Assembly: GCF_036046055.1 (NCBI RefSeq)
Contig: NZ_CP107939.1
Coordinates: 6,448,001 to 6,512,000, forward strand
Length of the DNA stretch: 64,000 bases
Source: Nocardia sp. NBC_00403
GTDB lineage: Bacteria; Actinomycetota; Actinomycetes; Mycobacteriales; Mycobacteriaceae
Reading direction: 5' to 3'
Positions 8,843-23,300 of the stretch are shown here, one piece after another. The translations under genes were made by a program, and so were the position numbers. Each line of letters begins with the position of its first letter. Position 1 is the first letter of the stretch. The notes under the pieces were generated by a model. That model saw nothing but the letters and a program-made list of their open reading frames with translations, was not told the DNA's origin and ran no database searches.

Positions 8843-9706
8843 TCACACGTTCGCGGGCTCGGATTCGGCCACCGGCGCGTCTTCACCGAGCATGCTGGCC
8901 GGGATGGACCAGTTGTGGCTGGCGCCGCCATCGACGTAGACGATGGAGGCGGTGGTGCCGGGCAGCCAGTCCGAGAGCAGCGCGCACACCGACTTGGCGA
9001 CGGGGGTCGGGTCGTTGACGTCCCAGCCGAGCGGGGCGTTCTCGTCCCACACGGTGTTGAGCGCCTCGAGCTTCTTGGCCTCACCCGTCGCGGCGCCCGC
9101 GATGGCCTTGGCAGCCAGGGTCTTGACCGGGCCCGCCGCAACCAGGTTGGAGCGGATGCCCCGGTGGCCGACCTCGCGGGCGACATAGCGGTTCACCGAC
9201 TCCAGGGTCGCCTTGGCGACGCCCATCCAGTTGTAGAACGGCACCGCCTGGCGCGGGTCGAAGTCCATGCCGACGATGGAGGCGCCGTCGTTGAGCACAG
9301 GCAGCAGCGCCTTGGCGAGTCCCGCGTACGAGTAGGCCGAAACCTCCAGCGCCACGGCGACATCCGACCACGGCGCGTCCAGGAACTCGCCGCCGATGCC
9401 GAGGCAGGAGCGCGGCGCGAACCCGATGGAGTGCACGACGCCGTCGATACCCTCCGGCGCGACCTCACGCACCCGGTCCGCCAGCGTGGCCAGGTGCTCG
9501 ACGTTCTGCACGTCCAGCTCGATGGCCGGCGGCACCGGCTGCGGCAGCCGCTGCGCGACCCGGTCGATCAGCCGCAGCCGGTCGAACCCGGTGATGAGCA
9601 CCTTTGCGCCCGCCTCCTGCGCCACCTTGGCGACATGCCAGGCGATGGAAGCGTCGGTGATGATGCCGGTGACCAGGATGGTCTTGCCTTCGAGCAGTCC
9701 GCCCAT
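8843..9706 (-). CDS. inhA: NADH-dependent enoyl-ACP reductase, FAS-II
   Basis: A 287-residue InhA orthologue that reduces long-chain enoyl-ACP for meromycolate synthesis. The N-terminal [20 protein letters not shown] is the InhA nucleotide-binding start. The serine equivalent to isoniazid-resistance position S94 is present (VVHSIGF). The catalytic FYNWMGVAK supplies Tyr and Lys. It is downstream of fabG by about 80 bases and upstream of hemH, the mycobacterial arrangement. The C-terminal extension ending [13 protein letters not shown] is slightly longer than in M. tuberculosis. Confidence 0.96.
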   Translation of the reverse strand: MGGLLEGKTILVTGIITDASIAWHVAKVAQEAGAKVLITGFDRLRLIDRVAQRLPQPVPPAIELDVQNVEHLATLADRVREVAPEGIDGVVHSIGFAPRSCLGIGGEFLDAPWSDVAVALEVSAYSYAGLAKALLPVLNDGASIVGMDFDPRQAVPFYNWMGVAKATLESVNRYVAREVGHRGIRSNLVAAGPVKTLAAKAIAGAATGEAKKLEALNTVWDENAPLGWDVNDPTPVAKSVCALLSDWLPGTTASIVYVDGGASHNWSIPASMLGEDAPVAESEPANV

Positions 9707-9787
9707 GAGTTCTCGGTTCTCCTGAAAGTCGTGTGTAGGTTGCTTGCGGCCACCGACGGCGCCGGCGCCACCGGGATTTCCGTCAGC

Positions 9788-10600
<813 letters not shown>

Positions 10601-11605
10601 CTATGGCAGGCGTTGACGATAGAGCAATCCGGTCACAACACCCGCGCAGACAAGCAGCATGCCGAGCAAAAGCCACGGCCTACTCGCATCGCCACGGGTC
10701 ATCTCGTAGCCGATCTGCTCCTCGAGGGTGTCGTAGACGGCGGTGAGCTCGGTCAGGCTCGACGCCGTATAGAAATCGCCGCCGGAGAGTTTGGCGATTT
10801 CGCGCAGCGAGTCGTCGTCGACGGGTACCTTGACCCGCTGCGCCCCCTTGCCGTCCGGATCCGGGATCTCCACCGCGCCCCATTGGGTGCCGAACGAAAT
10901 CGTCGACACTGGAACGCCTTTGTTCTTCGCGAGGCGAGCCGCGGTGAAACCGTGCCGCGGATTGTCGACGTCCTTGTCGTCGGGCACGGTCTGCTTGCCG
11001 TCCGACATCAGCACGATCCGGGCGGGCGGCGGCGTGCTGGCGCCGCCGAGCACCTGCGCGAGGGTCTCGATCGACTGCAGCGCGGTGAGAATGCCCTCAC
11101 CGGTGGCGGTGCGCTCGGCCAGCTTGATGTTGTCGATAGAGGCCTTGACAGCTTCCCGGTTCGTGGTCGGCGGCTGCATCACGGAGGCGGTGCCCGCGAA
11201 GGTGACGAAACCGAGGTTGATACCGGGGGTGAGCCCGTCGACGAATTCCTTGCCTGCCTTCTGCGCCACCTGCAGACGGCTCGGCTCGACGTCGGTGGCC
11301 TCCATGGACAGCGAAACGTCCATCACCAGCACGACTGTCGCGCGGTTGCGCGGCACCTTCTTCACCGCCGTCGGTCCCGCGGCGGCGATGGTGAGGAACA
11401 CCAGCCCGACCAGCATCAGCGCGATGGGCACGTGCCGCATCGGACTCGGCCGCGTCGGTGCGACCTTTTCCAGCAGCTCCATGTTGCTGAAGCGCAGCAT
11501 GTGCTTGTGCCTGCTGCGCTGAACAAGGATGTAGCCGAGCGCGATCAGTCCGATGACGGCGAGGAAGCTCAGCCAGATGAGCGCGGTGAAATGCGAAATG
11601 CTCAC
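10601..11605 (-). CDS. VWA-domain membrane protein (Rv1481 type)
   Basis: A 334-residue protein with two N-terminal membrane segments, a von Willebrand factor A domain with an intact MIDAS motif (VMDVSLSMEATD, i.e. DxSxS), and a final C-terminal transmembrane helix (WLLLGMLLVCAGVVTGLLY). It is the third gene of the moxR-DUF58-VWA unit; its GTG start overlaps the DUF58 stop by four bases (GTGA). In mycobacteria this unit sits next to ripA and is thought to act in envelope protein quality control or assembly. Confidence 0.92.
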   Translation of the reverse strand: MSISHFTALIWLSFLAVIGLIALGYILVQRSRHKHMLRFSNMELLEKVAPTRPSPMRHVPIALMLVGLVFLTIAAAGPTAVKKVPRNRATVVLVMDVSLSMEATDVEPSRLQVAQKAGKEFVDGLTPGINLGFVTFAGTASVMQPPTTNREAVKASIDNIKLAERTATGEGILTALQSIETLAQVLGGASTPPPARIVLMSDGKQTVPDDKDVDNPRHGFTAARLAKNKGVPVSTISFGTQWGAVEIPDPDGKGAQRVKVPVDDDSLREIAKLSGGDFYTASSLTELTAVYDTLEEQIGYEMTRGDASRPWLLLGMLLVCAGVVTGLLYRQRLP

Positions 11606-12588
11606 TGGCGCGCCACCTTTCCGGTCGGCGCGCCGAAGGCATGGCGCCGGGTGGACACGAACCGGACCACGTCGGCAATCCAGTCCCGATCGGTCTGCAG
11701 CGTCATGACCGGCGCGCCACAGCTGCGCAGCGCCTGCTCGACCTGTTCGCGGTGTCGCTGGGCGGCGCTCGCGAAATCGGCGCGCAGCGTCGGCGTCACG
11801 CTGAATTCGCGAGTACGCCCGGTCTCCGGGTCGTGCAGCACCACATCGCCTATGTCGGGCAGCGACAGATCGCGCGGATCGAGCACCTCCACCGCGAGCA
11901 AGTCGTGGCGCGCGGAGATCGCGCGCAGCGAACGCTGCCAGTCGATGTCGCCGAGGAAATCGCTGATGACGACCGCGAGGCCGCGTTTGCGTTGCGGACG
12001 GCGCAGGGATTCGATGCCCGCGCGCAGGTCACCGCGCACGCCGTCGGGGGCGTGCGGGGTGGTCGCGATGCTGCGCAGCAGCGACTGGGCGTGCACGCGA
12101 CCGCTGCGCGCCGGAATACGGACCAACTGCTCACCGGTGGCGACAACAGCGCCGATCCGGTTGCCGCCACCACTGGTGAGGTGGGTGATCGCGGCGGCGG
12201 CGGCGATCGCGAGATCACGCTTCTGGCAGTACGCGGTGCCGAAATCCAGACTGGCCGACAGGTCGACGACCATCCAGGTTTCCAGTTCGCGATCGGCGAT
12301 CATCTGCCGAACATGCGGATGGGTGGTGCGGGCGGTGACCGACCAATCCATTTGCCGCACATCGTCACCCGGCTGGTATGTGCGAGCCTCGCCCGGCTCC
12401 GAACCGGGGCCGGGGATCAGACCCTGGTAATCGCCGTGCAGCACGCCGTCGAGCCGTCGACGCACGGTCAGCTCGAGCGATTTCAGCGCCGCCGACAACT
12501 TCGGATCGGTGAGCTCTCCTGCTCGGAACGAAGGCGGTGCGTGTGATGACATCGTCATTCGTGGAACCGGGTCAGATGCTCGGGTCAC
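11602..12588 (-). CDS. DUF58-domain protein (Rv1480 type)
   Basis: A 328-residue DUF58 protein. The conserved YQPGDDVRQMDWSVTART segment marks the family, and a VWA-like fold follows (VVDLSASLDFGT). The GTG at 12588 overlaps the MoxR stop in a GTGA junction and is preferred; ATGs at 12558 and 12552 are alternatives. DUF58 proteins are the usual partners of MoxR ATPases; this one is sandwiched between moxR and the VWA gene with four-base overlaps on both sides, indicating translational coupling. Confidence 0.9.
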   Translation of the reverse strand: MTRASDPVPRMTMSSHAPPSFRAGELTDPKLSAALKSLELTVRRRLDGVLHGDYQGLIPGPGSEPGEARTYQPGDDVRQMDWSVTARTTHPHVRQMIADRELETWMVVDLSASLDFGTAYCQKRDLAIAAAAAITHLTSGGGNRIGAVVATGEQLVRIPARSGRVHAQSLLRSIATTPHAPDGVRGDLRAGIESLRRPQRKRGLAVVISDFLGDIDWQRSLRAISARHDLLAVEVLDPRDLSLPDIGDVVLHDPETGRTREFSVTPTLRADFASAAQRHREQVEQALRSCGAPVMTLQTDRDWIADVVRFVSTRRHAFGAPTGKVARQ

Positions 12589-13802
12589 TTGGGCTGGTTA
12601 TTGCCGGCGACCTGCGGAATCTGCCCGACCGGCGGCTGGGGAGCCGCCTGCGGCTGCGGCACCGGGGGTTGCGGAATCGGCGGTCGCTGCGGCGCAGTGT
12701 GCGGACCCATGGTGGGCGGTGCGGCCGGAGCAGGCGCGTGCTGTGTGCTCGGTCCCATCGCCTGCGGCGCGACCTGCGGCAAGCCGATCGTCTGCAGCAC
12801 ACGCTTGATCACGTCGTCCGGGCTGATCTCGTCGGCGAGCGCGTCGTAGGACAGCACCAGGCGGTGGCGCAGCACATCCGGGATGACCTCGACCACGTCC
12901 TGCGGCACCACGTAGTCGCGGCCGCGGATCAGGGCGACGGCGCGGGCCGCGGCAATGATGCCGAGGCTGGCACGCGGCGAGGCGCCGTAAGAGATCCAGC
13001 TCGCCACATCCTGCATGCCGAAGTCGGCGGGCGTGCGGGTCGCCGCGATCACCCGGACCACATAATCGACCAACGCGTGGTGCACGAAGGTGTTGGCGGC
13101 CAGCTTCTGCAGCCGGATCACATCGTCCGGTTCGAGAATCTGCTTGGCCTCCGGCGGCGTGACACCCATCCGGTAGATGATCTCGCGCTCTTCCTCGACC
13201 GACGGGTAGTCGACGACAACCTTGAACAGGAAGCGGTCGCGCTGCGCCTCCGGCAGCGGGTACACGCCCTCGCTCTCGATCGGGTTCTGTGTCGCCATGA
13301 CGAGGAACGGATCGGGCATCGGGTAGGTCTTGCCACCGATCGACACGTGCCGCTCGGCCATCACCTCGAGCAGTGCCGACTGCACCTTGGCAGGTGCACG
13401 GTTGATTTCGTCGGCGAGCAGGAAGTTCGCGACAACCGGGCCGAGCTCGGTGTCGAACTGCTCGCGGCCCTGCCGGTAGATCCGGGTGCCGATGAGGTCG
13501 GTGGGCACCAGGTCCGGAGTGAACTGCACCCGGGAGAACGAGCCGCCGACGACCTTGGCAAAGGTCTCCACCGCAAGGGTCTTCGCGATACCGGGCACAC
13601 CCTCGAGCAGGACGTGGCCCCGCGCGAGCACACCGACCAGCAACCGCTCGACCAGTCGATCCTGGCCCACGATAACCCGCTTGACCTCGTAGATCGCTTT
13701 TTCCAGGGTCTGGACGTCACGCTCCAGGGTGCTAGGTACGGGAGCAGGCGCCTCTTTCGCCAAGCTTGCCCCGCTCACACCGTCCGTCGAAGTCACCAAC
13801 AT
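12585..13802 (-). CDS. MoxR-family AAA+ ATPase
   Basis: A 405-residue AAA+ ATPase. Walker A is EGVPGIAKT, Walker B is FLLADEIN, sensor-1 region is VMATQNPIE, and the lid region carries ASPRASLGI. The MoxR core ends near residue 335; the last 70 residues are a Pro/Gln-rich disordered tail. MoxR ATPases act as chaperones for metal-dependent or membrane assemblies. First gene of the moxR-DUF58-VWA unit, downstream of the RipA-like hydrolase, as in mycobacteria (Rv1479). Confidence 0.94.
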   Translation of the reverse strand: MLVTSTDGVSGASLAKEAPAPVPSTLERDVQTLEKAIYEVKRVIVGQDRLVERLLVGVLARGHVLLEGVPGIAKTLAVETFAKVVGGSFSRVQFTPDLVPTDLIGTRIYRQGREQFDTELGPVVANFLLADEINRAPAKVQSALLEVMAERHVSIGGKTYPMPDPFLVMATQNPIESEGVYPLPEAQRDRFLFKVVVDYPSVEEEREIIYRMGVTPPEAKQILEPDDVIRLQKLAANTFVHHALVDYVVRVIAATRTPADFGMQDVASWISYGASPRASLGIIAAARAVALIRGRDYVVPQDVVEVIPDVLRHRLVLSYDALADEISPDDVIKRVLQTIGLPQVAPQAMGPSTQHAPAPAAPPTMGPHTAPQRPPIPQPPVPQPQAAPQPPVGQIPQVAGNNQPK

Positions 13803-13935
13803 CCCCGCTTTCGCTTTGGTCCTGTGCGTGCTGCCACAACTATTCCAGGTAATGGCCGCAAGCGCCGCAACCGGCTCCGACAGTACGGGAATCCGTGGGA
13901 TTCGCCAGCCTGGTTACGCCGCAACGCCACAACCC

Positions 13936-15354
13936 TCAGGAGACGATACGCACCGCGTACGGCATGATGCCGCCCTCGCGTACCGCGGACACCCGGACGA
14001 CCTCACCGGATTGCGGCGCTTCCACCATTTTTCCGTTGCCCAGATACAGCGCGACGTGCTGGCTACCGTTGGGGCCCCAGAACAACATGTCGCCGCGGGC
14101 CCGCTCGCCGACCGGAACGCGGGTGCCGGCGTTGTATTGATAGCCGCTGTAGTGCGGCAGCGAAACACCGATTCCGGCGAAGGCGTAGATCATCAGTCCC
14201 GAGCAGTCGAATCCGACCTTGTTGTAGTCGCCGTGACTGTCCGCGACGCCGCCGTCGCGAATGCCGAGGGTCGGCCCGTCCTCGTCGCCGCCACCCCAGG
14301 CATAGATGACGCCCAGCTGGGACATGGCCCGGTCGACGACGGTTTCGACGGCATCGGAACCGCCGACAGCCGGCCTGCTCGGGCGCGGGGTGCTCGACCG
14401 CGGCGGCGGCGAGTCCTCCAGCTGATTGTGTGGGCGCTTACCCTGCCCCGCCTGAGCCGCACGCTCCCTGGCGGCAGCGTCCTGGGCGGCGCGGGCCGCA
14501 GCGGCGGCCGCGGCGGCGCGGATCGCCGCCTCCTCGGCCCTGCGCTGCTCGTCCCAGGCCAGGAATGCTTCACGTTGTCCTTGCAGCCCAGCCACATTCG
14601 TGCGCGCGGCGTCCAGCCGTCCCTGGGCCGCGGTGCGCTCGCGGACGATGTTGTCGCGCAGCACGGTCTGCTGATCCAGTTCGGACTTCGCGGCGGCGAC
14701 GGCGTTCGCCGCGTCGACCTTCTTCTGTTCGGCAACCGCGGCGGCGGCATCCGCCTCGGACTTCGCCCGGCGCGCACTGGAATTCTTGTTGGCCTGATCG
14801 ATCTGGGCACGTCGAAGGCCGTCGAGGACCTGCTGCTGGTTCTTGGACAGCAGGCTCAGCACCTGGGCGCGATCGAGGGCGAGGTCGGGGGTGGCGGAGG
14901 TGAGATAGGTGACCATCGAACCGGTGCCGGGGCGGGTGTAGGCCTGGGTGGCGAACTGGTCGAAGTTGCGCCGCGCCACGCCGACTTTGGTTCCGGCGTC
15001 GGCGAGTTCGCGCTGAGTCTCGACGACCACCGCGGCAGCGGCGTCGGCAGCCGCGCGCGCGTTCTGCAGGTCGACGAGGGCTTTATTGACCTCTTCGCGT
15101 TTGCGCGCAACGGCGTCGTCGAGCTGCTGTAGCTGCTGGTCTGCCGCGGCGACCTGGTTGATCAGTCCGCCGACTTCGGTCAGTCTGGCGTCGACTTGGG
15201 CGCCGGCGTCGGCGATCTGGCCGTCGCTCGGGTTCGGCGGGGCGGGCGGCACCGCAGTGACGGGTCCCGCCGTCACCACCACGACAACCGAGACCAGCAA
15301 CCCCAGAGCGACCCACAGCGGACGCCGAGAGCCGGCTTCGCCGTTGTTGCGCAT
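13936..15354 (-). CDS. RipA-type NlpC/P60 peptidoglycan endopeptidase
   Basis: A 472-residue secreted hydrolase. After a signal/anchor segment comes a long coiled-coil region (about residues 35-330, heptad-rich, Ala/Gln/Asp repeats), a Pro/Ser linker, then a C-terminal NlpC/P60 domain. Catalytic residues are visible as VGFDCSGL (Cys), QHVALYLG (His) and MVEAP (third polar residue). RipA cleaves the D-Glu-DAP bond during daughter-cell separation and its N-terminal coiled coil blocks the active site. Unlike M. tuberculosis there is no adjacent ripB copy. The ATG at 15354 gives the more typical start. Confidence 0.93.
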   Translation of the reverse strand: MRNNGEAGSRRPLWVALGLLVSVVVVVTAGPVTAVPPAPPNPSDGQIADAGAQVDARLTEVGGLINQVAAADQQLQQLDDAVARKREEVNKALVDLQNARAAADAAAAVVVETQRELADAGTKVGVARRNFDQFATQAYTRPGTGSMVTYLTSATPDLALDRAQVLSLLSKNQQQVLDGLRRAQIDQANKNSSARRAKSEADAAAAVAEQKKVDAANAVAAAKSELDQQTVLRDNIVRERTAAQGRLDAARTNVAGLQGQREAFLAWDEQRRAEEAAIRAAAAAAAARAAQDAAARERAAQAGQGKRPHNQLEDSPPPRSSTPRPSRPAVGGSDAVETVVDRAMSQLGVIYAWGGGDEDGPTLGIRDGGVADSHGDYNKVGFDCSGLMIYAFAGIGVSLPHYSGYQYNAGTRVPVGERARGDMLFWGPNGSQHVALYLGNGKMVEAPQSGEVVRVSAVREGGIMPYAVRIVS

Positions 15355-15620
15355 CGCACCTCCCAAAGGACCCGACGTCGGCTTCGCCTCACGAGCATCA
15401 GCCGCACCATCGGGCTCAGTAGTCGGCGAATAGCTCTCTCAACACATCTTCCCCATCAGTGGTCATTCGAACCGTACGACACATCCTTCACCAAGAAAAC
15501 TCCAGCAACAGAATCACAGTCGCGTAATTTGCCCTTTGCCCGAAATTAGCCGGATGCACGCAAGGCTCCGCCCGGTTAAAACAAACCGACCGTTAGGAAA
15601 AGTGACTGAACGGGTACTCG

Positions 15621-16196
15621 CTAGTGCGCAGAGTCCCGATCGCCGCCTCGACCGGAAACCCCCACCGGCACCGCGTCCTCCGACGCGCGCCGAGACTTGA
15701 TCCAGTACAGCCCGCCGACGACGATCGCGGTGCCCGCTAGTAACACACTGGTGATCGCGGTCCAGGAGATCATTTCCGGGCGCTCCAGCTGATCCACGAA
15801 AAGCTGGGCCGCCTGTGCCGAATGCGCTTGCTGACTCTTCGAGAAATCCTCGGCCCGCTCCAACTTGACCCGGCTGATGGATTCGCTGTACGTGCCGACC
15901 CAGTCGTCACTGAGCACCACGACAGTTCCGTGCTCGGTCTTGCCGACCACGGTGGCCAGGTCACGTAGATTGGAGTCGTGGCCTGGATTGCCGGGGATCA
16001 CCACGATGCTGAGCTCGATTCCATGGGACCGAGCGTCGGCGACGACCGCCTCCAATGCCTTCTGATCCTTGCCCTTGGGCGTGGCCACATGGTTGTCGGC
16101 CACATCTTTCATGATGGCGTCCATGGCTTTGTCATCGATCCCGGGCGGCAGTTCGGCGGCCATGGGTGTGAAAACCGAGGTGTGCGAGACGGTCAT
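15621..16196 (-). CDS. Rv1476-type membrane protein (DUF6676)
   Basis: A 191-residue protein with a soluble N-terminal region (GIELSIVVIPGNPGHDSNLR, TEHGTVVVLSDDWVG; alpha/beta like TPM domains) and one transmembrane helix (about residues 142-165, MISWTAITSVLLAGTAIVVG) followed by a short basic tail. The ATG at 16196 is preferred over the far-upstream frame start because the preceding 60 codons are Cys/Trp/Arg-rich and not coding-like. It lies between ripA and acn exactly as Rv1476 does. Function unknown; probably envelope-associated. Confidence 0.85.
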   Translation of the reverse strand: MTVSHTSVFTPMAAELPPGIDDKAMDAIMKDVADNHVATPKGKDQKALEAVVADARSHGIELSIVVIPGNPGHDSNLRDLATVVGKTEHGTVVVLSDDWVGTYSESISRVKLERAEDFSKSQQAHSAQAAQLFVDQLERPEMISWTAITSVLLAGTAIVVGGLYWIKSRRASEDAVPVGVSGRGGDRDSAH

Positions 16197-16391
16197 CTTC
16201 CATCCGGTCTGTCGAGCCGCACGCGAGGCGACGGGCATCCAACACTGCGGGGTGGGCACTGCCCTGAGCCGGTACATGCCCACCGGCCACCCCTGCAACT
16301 CGAAAGCACAGTACGCGACGGAGTGTCGGGCCTCCCGCACATGGCAGGCCCAACGGCCCCCGCGCGTTTCACAGGACAAGCGTACTGTTAG

Positions 16392-19355
<2,964 letters not shown>

Positions 19356-19374
19356 CACCCGAACGATCACGGTG

Positions 19375-19435
19375 ACTGTGCGTGAAAGCTCCTGCCCCGC
19401 TTGTGAAAGGCTAGGCTCGCGCTTTCACGCACAGT
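19375..19435. repeat. Long inverted repeat between acn and acnR
   Basis: A perfect 15-bp inverted repeat, ACTGTGCGTGAAAGC (19375-19389) and its complement (19421-19435), separated by 31 bases. The loop holds a third GTGAAAG (19403-19409) that could pair with the same right arm, so two mutually exclusive hairpins can form. There is no clear T-run. It could be an attenuator or terminator after acn, or a dispersed palindromic repeat. Confidence 0.7.
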
Positions 19436-19519
19436 TCGTTGGCGGCATCGACGCTGAGCTTGCCGAGCGTCCGGAAGACTCCAGCGCCCGCAAGACTCTA
19501 GCCACGAAACGGAGACTGT

Positions 19520-20086
19520 GTGCCCAAGGTCAGTGACGATCACCTCGCCGCCCGACGCAACCAGATCCTCGACGGCGCACGCAGCTGCTTCGCCGAATAC
19601 GGTTACGACGGTGCCACGGTGCGCCGCCTCGAAGAGGCCACCGGGCTCTCACGTGGCGCGATCTTCCATCACTTCCGTGACAAGGACGCCCTTTTCCTCG
19701 CGCTCGCGCAGGAAGACGCCGTGCGGATGGCCGATGTGGCCGCCCACCAGGGTCTGGTGCAGGTGATGCGGGATATGCTTGCCGACCCGAAGCAATTCAA
19801 TTGGCTCGGAACACGTTTGGAGATCGCGCGCCGGTTGCGCACCGACGCCGAATTCCGAGCGAACTGGGAGCAGCGCTCGGAGGAGCTGACCGCCGCCACC
19901 CTGGCCCGCCTGGAGCGCCGCAAGGCGGAGGGCAGGCTGCGCGACGACGTCCCCACAGATGTCCTGCTCGGCTACCTGGACTTGGTCCTCGACGGCCTGA
20001 TCGCCCGCATAGCCTCCGGCCACACCAATGAAAACCTTTCGGCGGTATTGGATCTCGTCGAAGCCTCGGTTCGCCGCAGGGAGTGA
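19520..20086 (+). CDS. acnR: TetR-family repressor of aconitase (AcnR homologue)
   Basis: A 188-residue TetR protein starting MPKVSDDHLAARR, with helix-turn-helix ATGLSRGAIFHHFRDKDALF. Position immediately after acn and the sequence type match C. glutamicum AcnR and M. tuberculosis Rv1474c. AcnR represses acn and senses citrate with Mg2+ in Corynebacterium (established); the same is inferred here. The start is a GTG at 19520. A long inverted repeat lies between acn and this gene and could set their relative expression. Confidence 0.9.
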   Translation: MPKVSDDHLAARRNQILDGARSCFAEYGYDGATVRRLEEATGLSRGAIFHHFRDKDALFLALAQEDAVRMADVAAHQGLVQVMRDMLADPKQFNWLGTRLEIARRLRTDAEFRANWEQRSEELTAATLARLERRKAEGRLRDDVPTDVLLGYLDLVLDGLIARIASGHTNENLSAVLDLVEASVRRRE

Positions 20087-20328
20087 CTTCCCGAACGGGC
20101 GTTCCCAGGCCATCGATCGGCTCGGACGGTGGCGGGTGGCCAGCTGCAATGGCAGCTTCGGGTGCCACCGGCCGGGATTATGATCGGTAGGTCGGGGCTG
20201 CATTTCGCCGTTAGAGGTGGTGGACGCCATGAGCGCTTGCGATACGACGCGGGGCCTCGCCGACTGCGAACATTCGGCGAACATCGGCGCATGCCGTGGA
20301 CCTGCCCCCGCCGACGAGAGAGTGCGCG

Positions 20329-23300
20329 GTGTCCGATGACGGTATCGGGGGGACGCAACGCGACCTGAGGTTCGGCATCGTCGCAGAATTGGCCGAGGCC
20401 GGCTTCGACGCTGCCCGCGAAGTCGGCCGCGGCGGCTTCGGGGTCGTGTATCAGTGCATCGAGCAGGCTCTCGACCGCACGGTGGCGGTCAAGGTGCTAT
20501 CGACGGAGGTCGACGACGACGGACGAGCTCGCTTCCTTCGCGAACAACGGGCTCTCGGCCGGTTCTCCGGACATCCGAACATCGTGCAGGTGCTGCGCGC
20601 CGACATCACCGCGACCGGCCGCCCGTTCATCGTGATGCCATTTCATCGCCGTGGATCCCTGGATACCCGTATTCGAGCCGACGGGCCGATCCCCTGGCAG
20701 GAGGTGCTGTCGATCGGTGTGAAGCTGGCGGGAGCGCTGGCCTCGGCCCATGCCTGTGGTGTGGTGCATCGTGACGTGAATCCGGCCAATGTCCTGGTAA
20801 CCGACTACGGGGAGCCGCAGCTCGCGGACTTCGGAATCGCCCGCATCGGCGGTCTGTTCGAGACCGCGACCGGGCTGGTAGCCGGCACACCGGCCTACAC
20901 CGCTCCCGAAGTACTGAAGGGCGCAGCACCATCGGTGGCCTCGGACGTCTACGGTCTCGGTGCGACACTGTTCTGCCTGCTCACCGGGCACGCTGCCTTC
21001 GCGAGACGAACCGGCGAGTCGATGGTTGCGCAGTTCGTGCGGATCACCTCCGATCCGGTACCGGACCTGCGGGCACAGGGCGTGCCGCCGCTGCTGCACG
21101 CCGCCATCGACAGCGCGATGGCACCCGAGCCGACCGACCGGCCTGCCTCCGCACAGGACTTCGGCGAGCAGCTGCGCAACATACAGTTCGCCTGCGGTCT
21201 TCCGGTCGACACGCCGGCCGTCCCGATCGACGTCGAAACCATGCCCAGCGTGACGGCGCAAGCGGTTGCGCGCACGCCGCCGGCGACGCCGACCGCCGTG
21301 GCGACGCCGATGACTCGGTATCGGCCACGTACGTCGCGACATCGACTTGTCGAACGCCCGGCGCTGCTGGAGCTGCTGCGGGCGGGCCAGTCGCGGCGGC
21401 TGGTGCTGATCCACGCGCCCGCCGGTTTCGGCAAGAGCACGCTGGCGACGCAATGGGCCGACGTCCTCGAGGCGGACGGATCCAGCGTCGCCTGGCTCAC
21501 GGTGGACACCGACGACGACAATGTCGTGTGGTTCCTGTCCCACCTCGTGGAGGCTGTGCGGCGCGTGCGTCCCGCGCTGGCCGCCGAGCTGGCCCAAATT
21601 CTCGAAGAACGCGCCAGCAATGCGACCAGGCATGTGATGACGATGCTCATCAACCAGATCCACGCCGGCGGTGAAACGGTCGCCGTGGTGATCGAGGATT
21701 GGCATCTGGTAACCAGTCCCGCGTCGATCGCGGCGATGGAGTTTCTGCTGGACAACGGCTGCCATCACCTGCGCATGATCGTCACCAGCCGAAACAGGAC
21801 CGGACTCCCGCTCGGGCGGATGCGAGTGCAGGACGAACTTGTCGAGATCGACGAAAGTCAGCTCCGATTCGATGCCGCCGACACCGCGCGGCTACTCGCC
21901 GGTGTCGAGGGCGTCGAACTGGACGCCGACGAGGTCGACAACCTGTGTCGATCGACCGAAGGATGGGCTGCCGCACTGCAGTTGGCCGCGTTGTCACTGC
22001 GCGGAAAAGACCGTCCTGGTAGTCATCTGGACGGAATTTCAGGTCAGCACTACGCCATCGGCGAATACCTGATGGAGAATGTGGTGGCGGATCTCGACCC
22101 CCCGGTCCTCGATTTCCTGATGCGGACCGCCGTCACCGCGACCATTTGCGGAGACCTCGCCGAGGCGCTCGCCGAGGTGTCTTCGGGGCAGCAAATGCTC
22201 GAAGATCTGTACAAACAGGATCTATTCCTGCGCAGCGTCGACGATGAGCTGCGCTGGTTCCGATATCACGGACTTTTCGCAGACTACTTGCGCCGCAGGC
22301 TGATTCGGCAACATCCCGGTCTGCTCGAACAATTGCACGCGACCGCGGCGATATGGTTCGCCGAGCACGACATGCTCACCGAAGCAGTCGATCACGCGCT
22401 CGCGGCGGACGCGCCGGAGCGCGCGATGAGCCTGATCGAGGAACATGCCGACGAGTTGATCGAGAACGCCATGATGGCCACGTTCCTCGGTCTCGTCGCG
22501 AAGTTGCCCACCGCACTCTGCCTCGGCAACCCCCGGCTGCAACTGTCGGTAGCCTGGGCGACGATCGCATTGCAACGCGCCGCCGCGACCCGCACCGCAC
22601 TGGAACAGGTCGACGCCGCGATCGCGGCGCTGCCCGCCGACGATGCGCTGGGCGGCGATCTTCGCGCCGAGGCCGCCGTGGCGCGCGCGGCCGAGTTGAT
22701 GGTGATCGACAGATGCACCGATCTGCCGGACTACGTGACCGCGAGTGTGCAGGCACCGGTCCGGCCATTCTTCGCCAACGCCCTGGCTACTACCGCGGCG
22801 GCAATTGCTCTGTGTCACTTCGACTTCGACGGCGCCGCCCGATGGCACGAGTGGGCCGAGCCCTCTCGGACCCGCTCCACCGGCCCGTTCAACGCCGTGT
22901 ACGGCCACTGCATCGCCGGCCTGGCCGCCTTCGATCATCTCGACATCGCGGACGCCGAGACGAGCTTCCGTACGGCGGTGCGACTTGCGCTCGAGACCGG
23001 CACCCAATCCCACGCCACCCGCCAGTCCACCGCACTGCTGGGAGATCTGCTGTATGAGACCGGGCAGTTCGTGGAGGCTCAGGAACTTCTCACACCCTGG
23101 CCCGGGATGGAAGGCGGCACCGTCGAGGTGCTGCTGGCCATCTACGGCACCGGAGCGCGCCTGGCGGCATTGCGCGGCGATCTCGACACCGCTCGAGCCC
23201 GACTCGACGAAGGGCAGCACATCGCCGAGCTCCGGAGCCTGCCCCGGGTGGCAGCCCGGATCCTCAACGAGCGGGTGCGCCACGGGCTGCCGATTCCACA

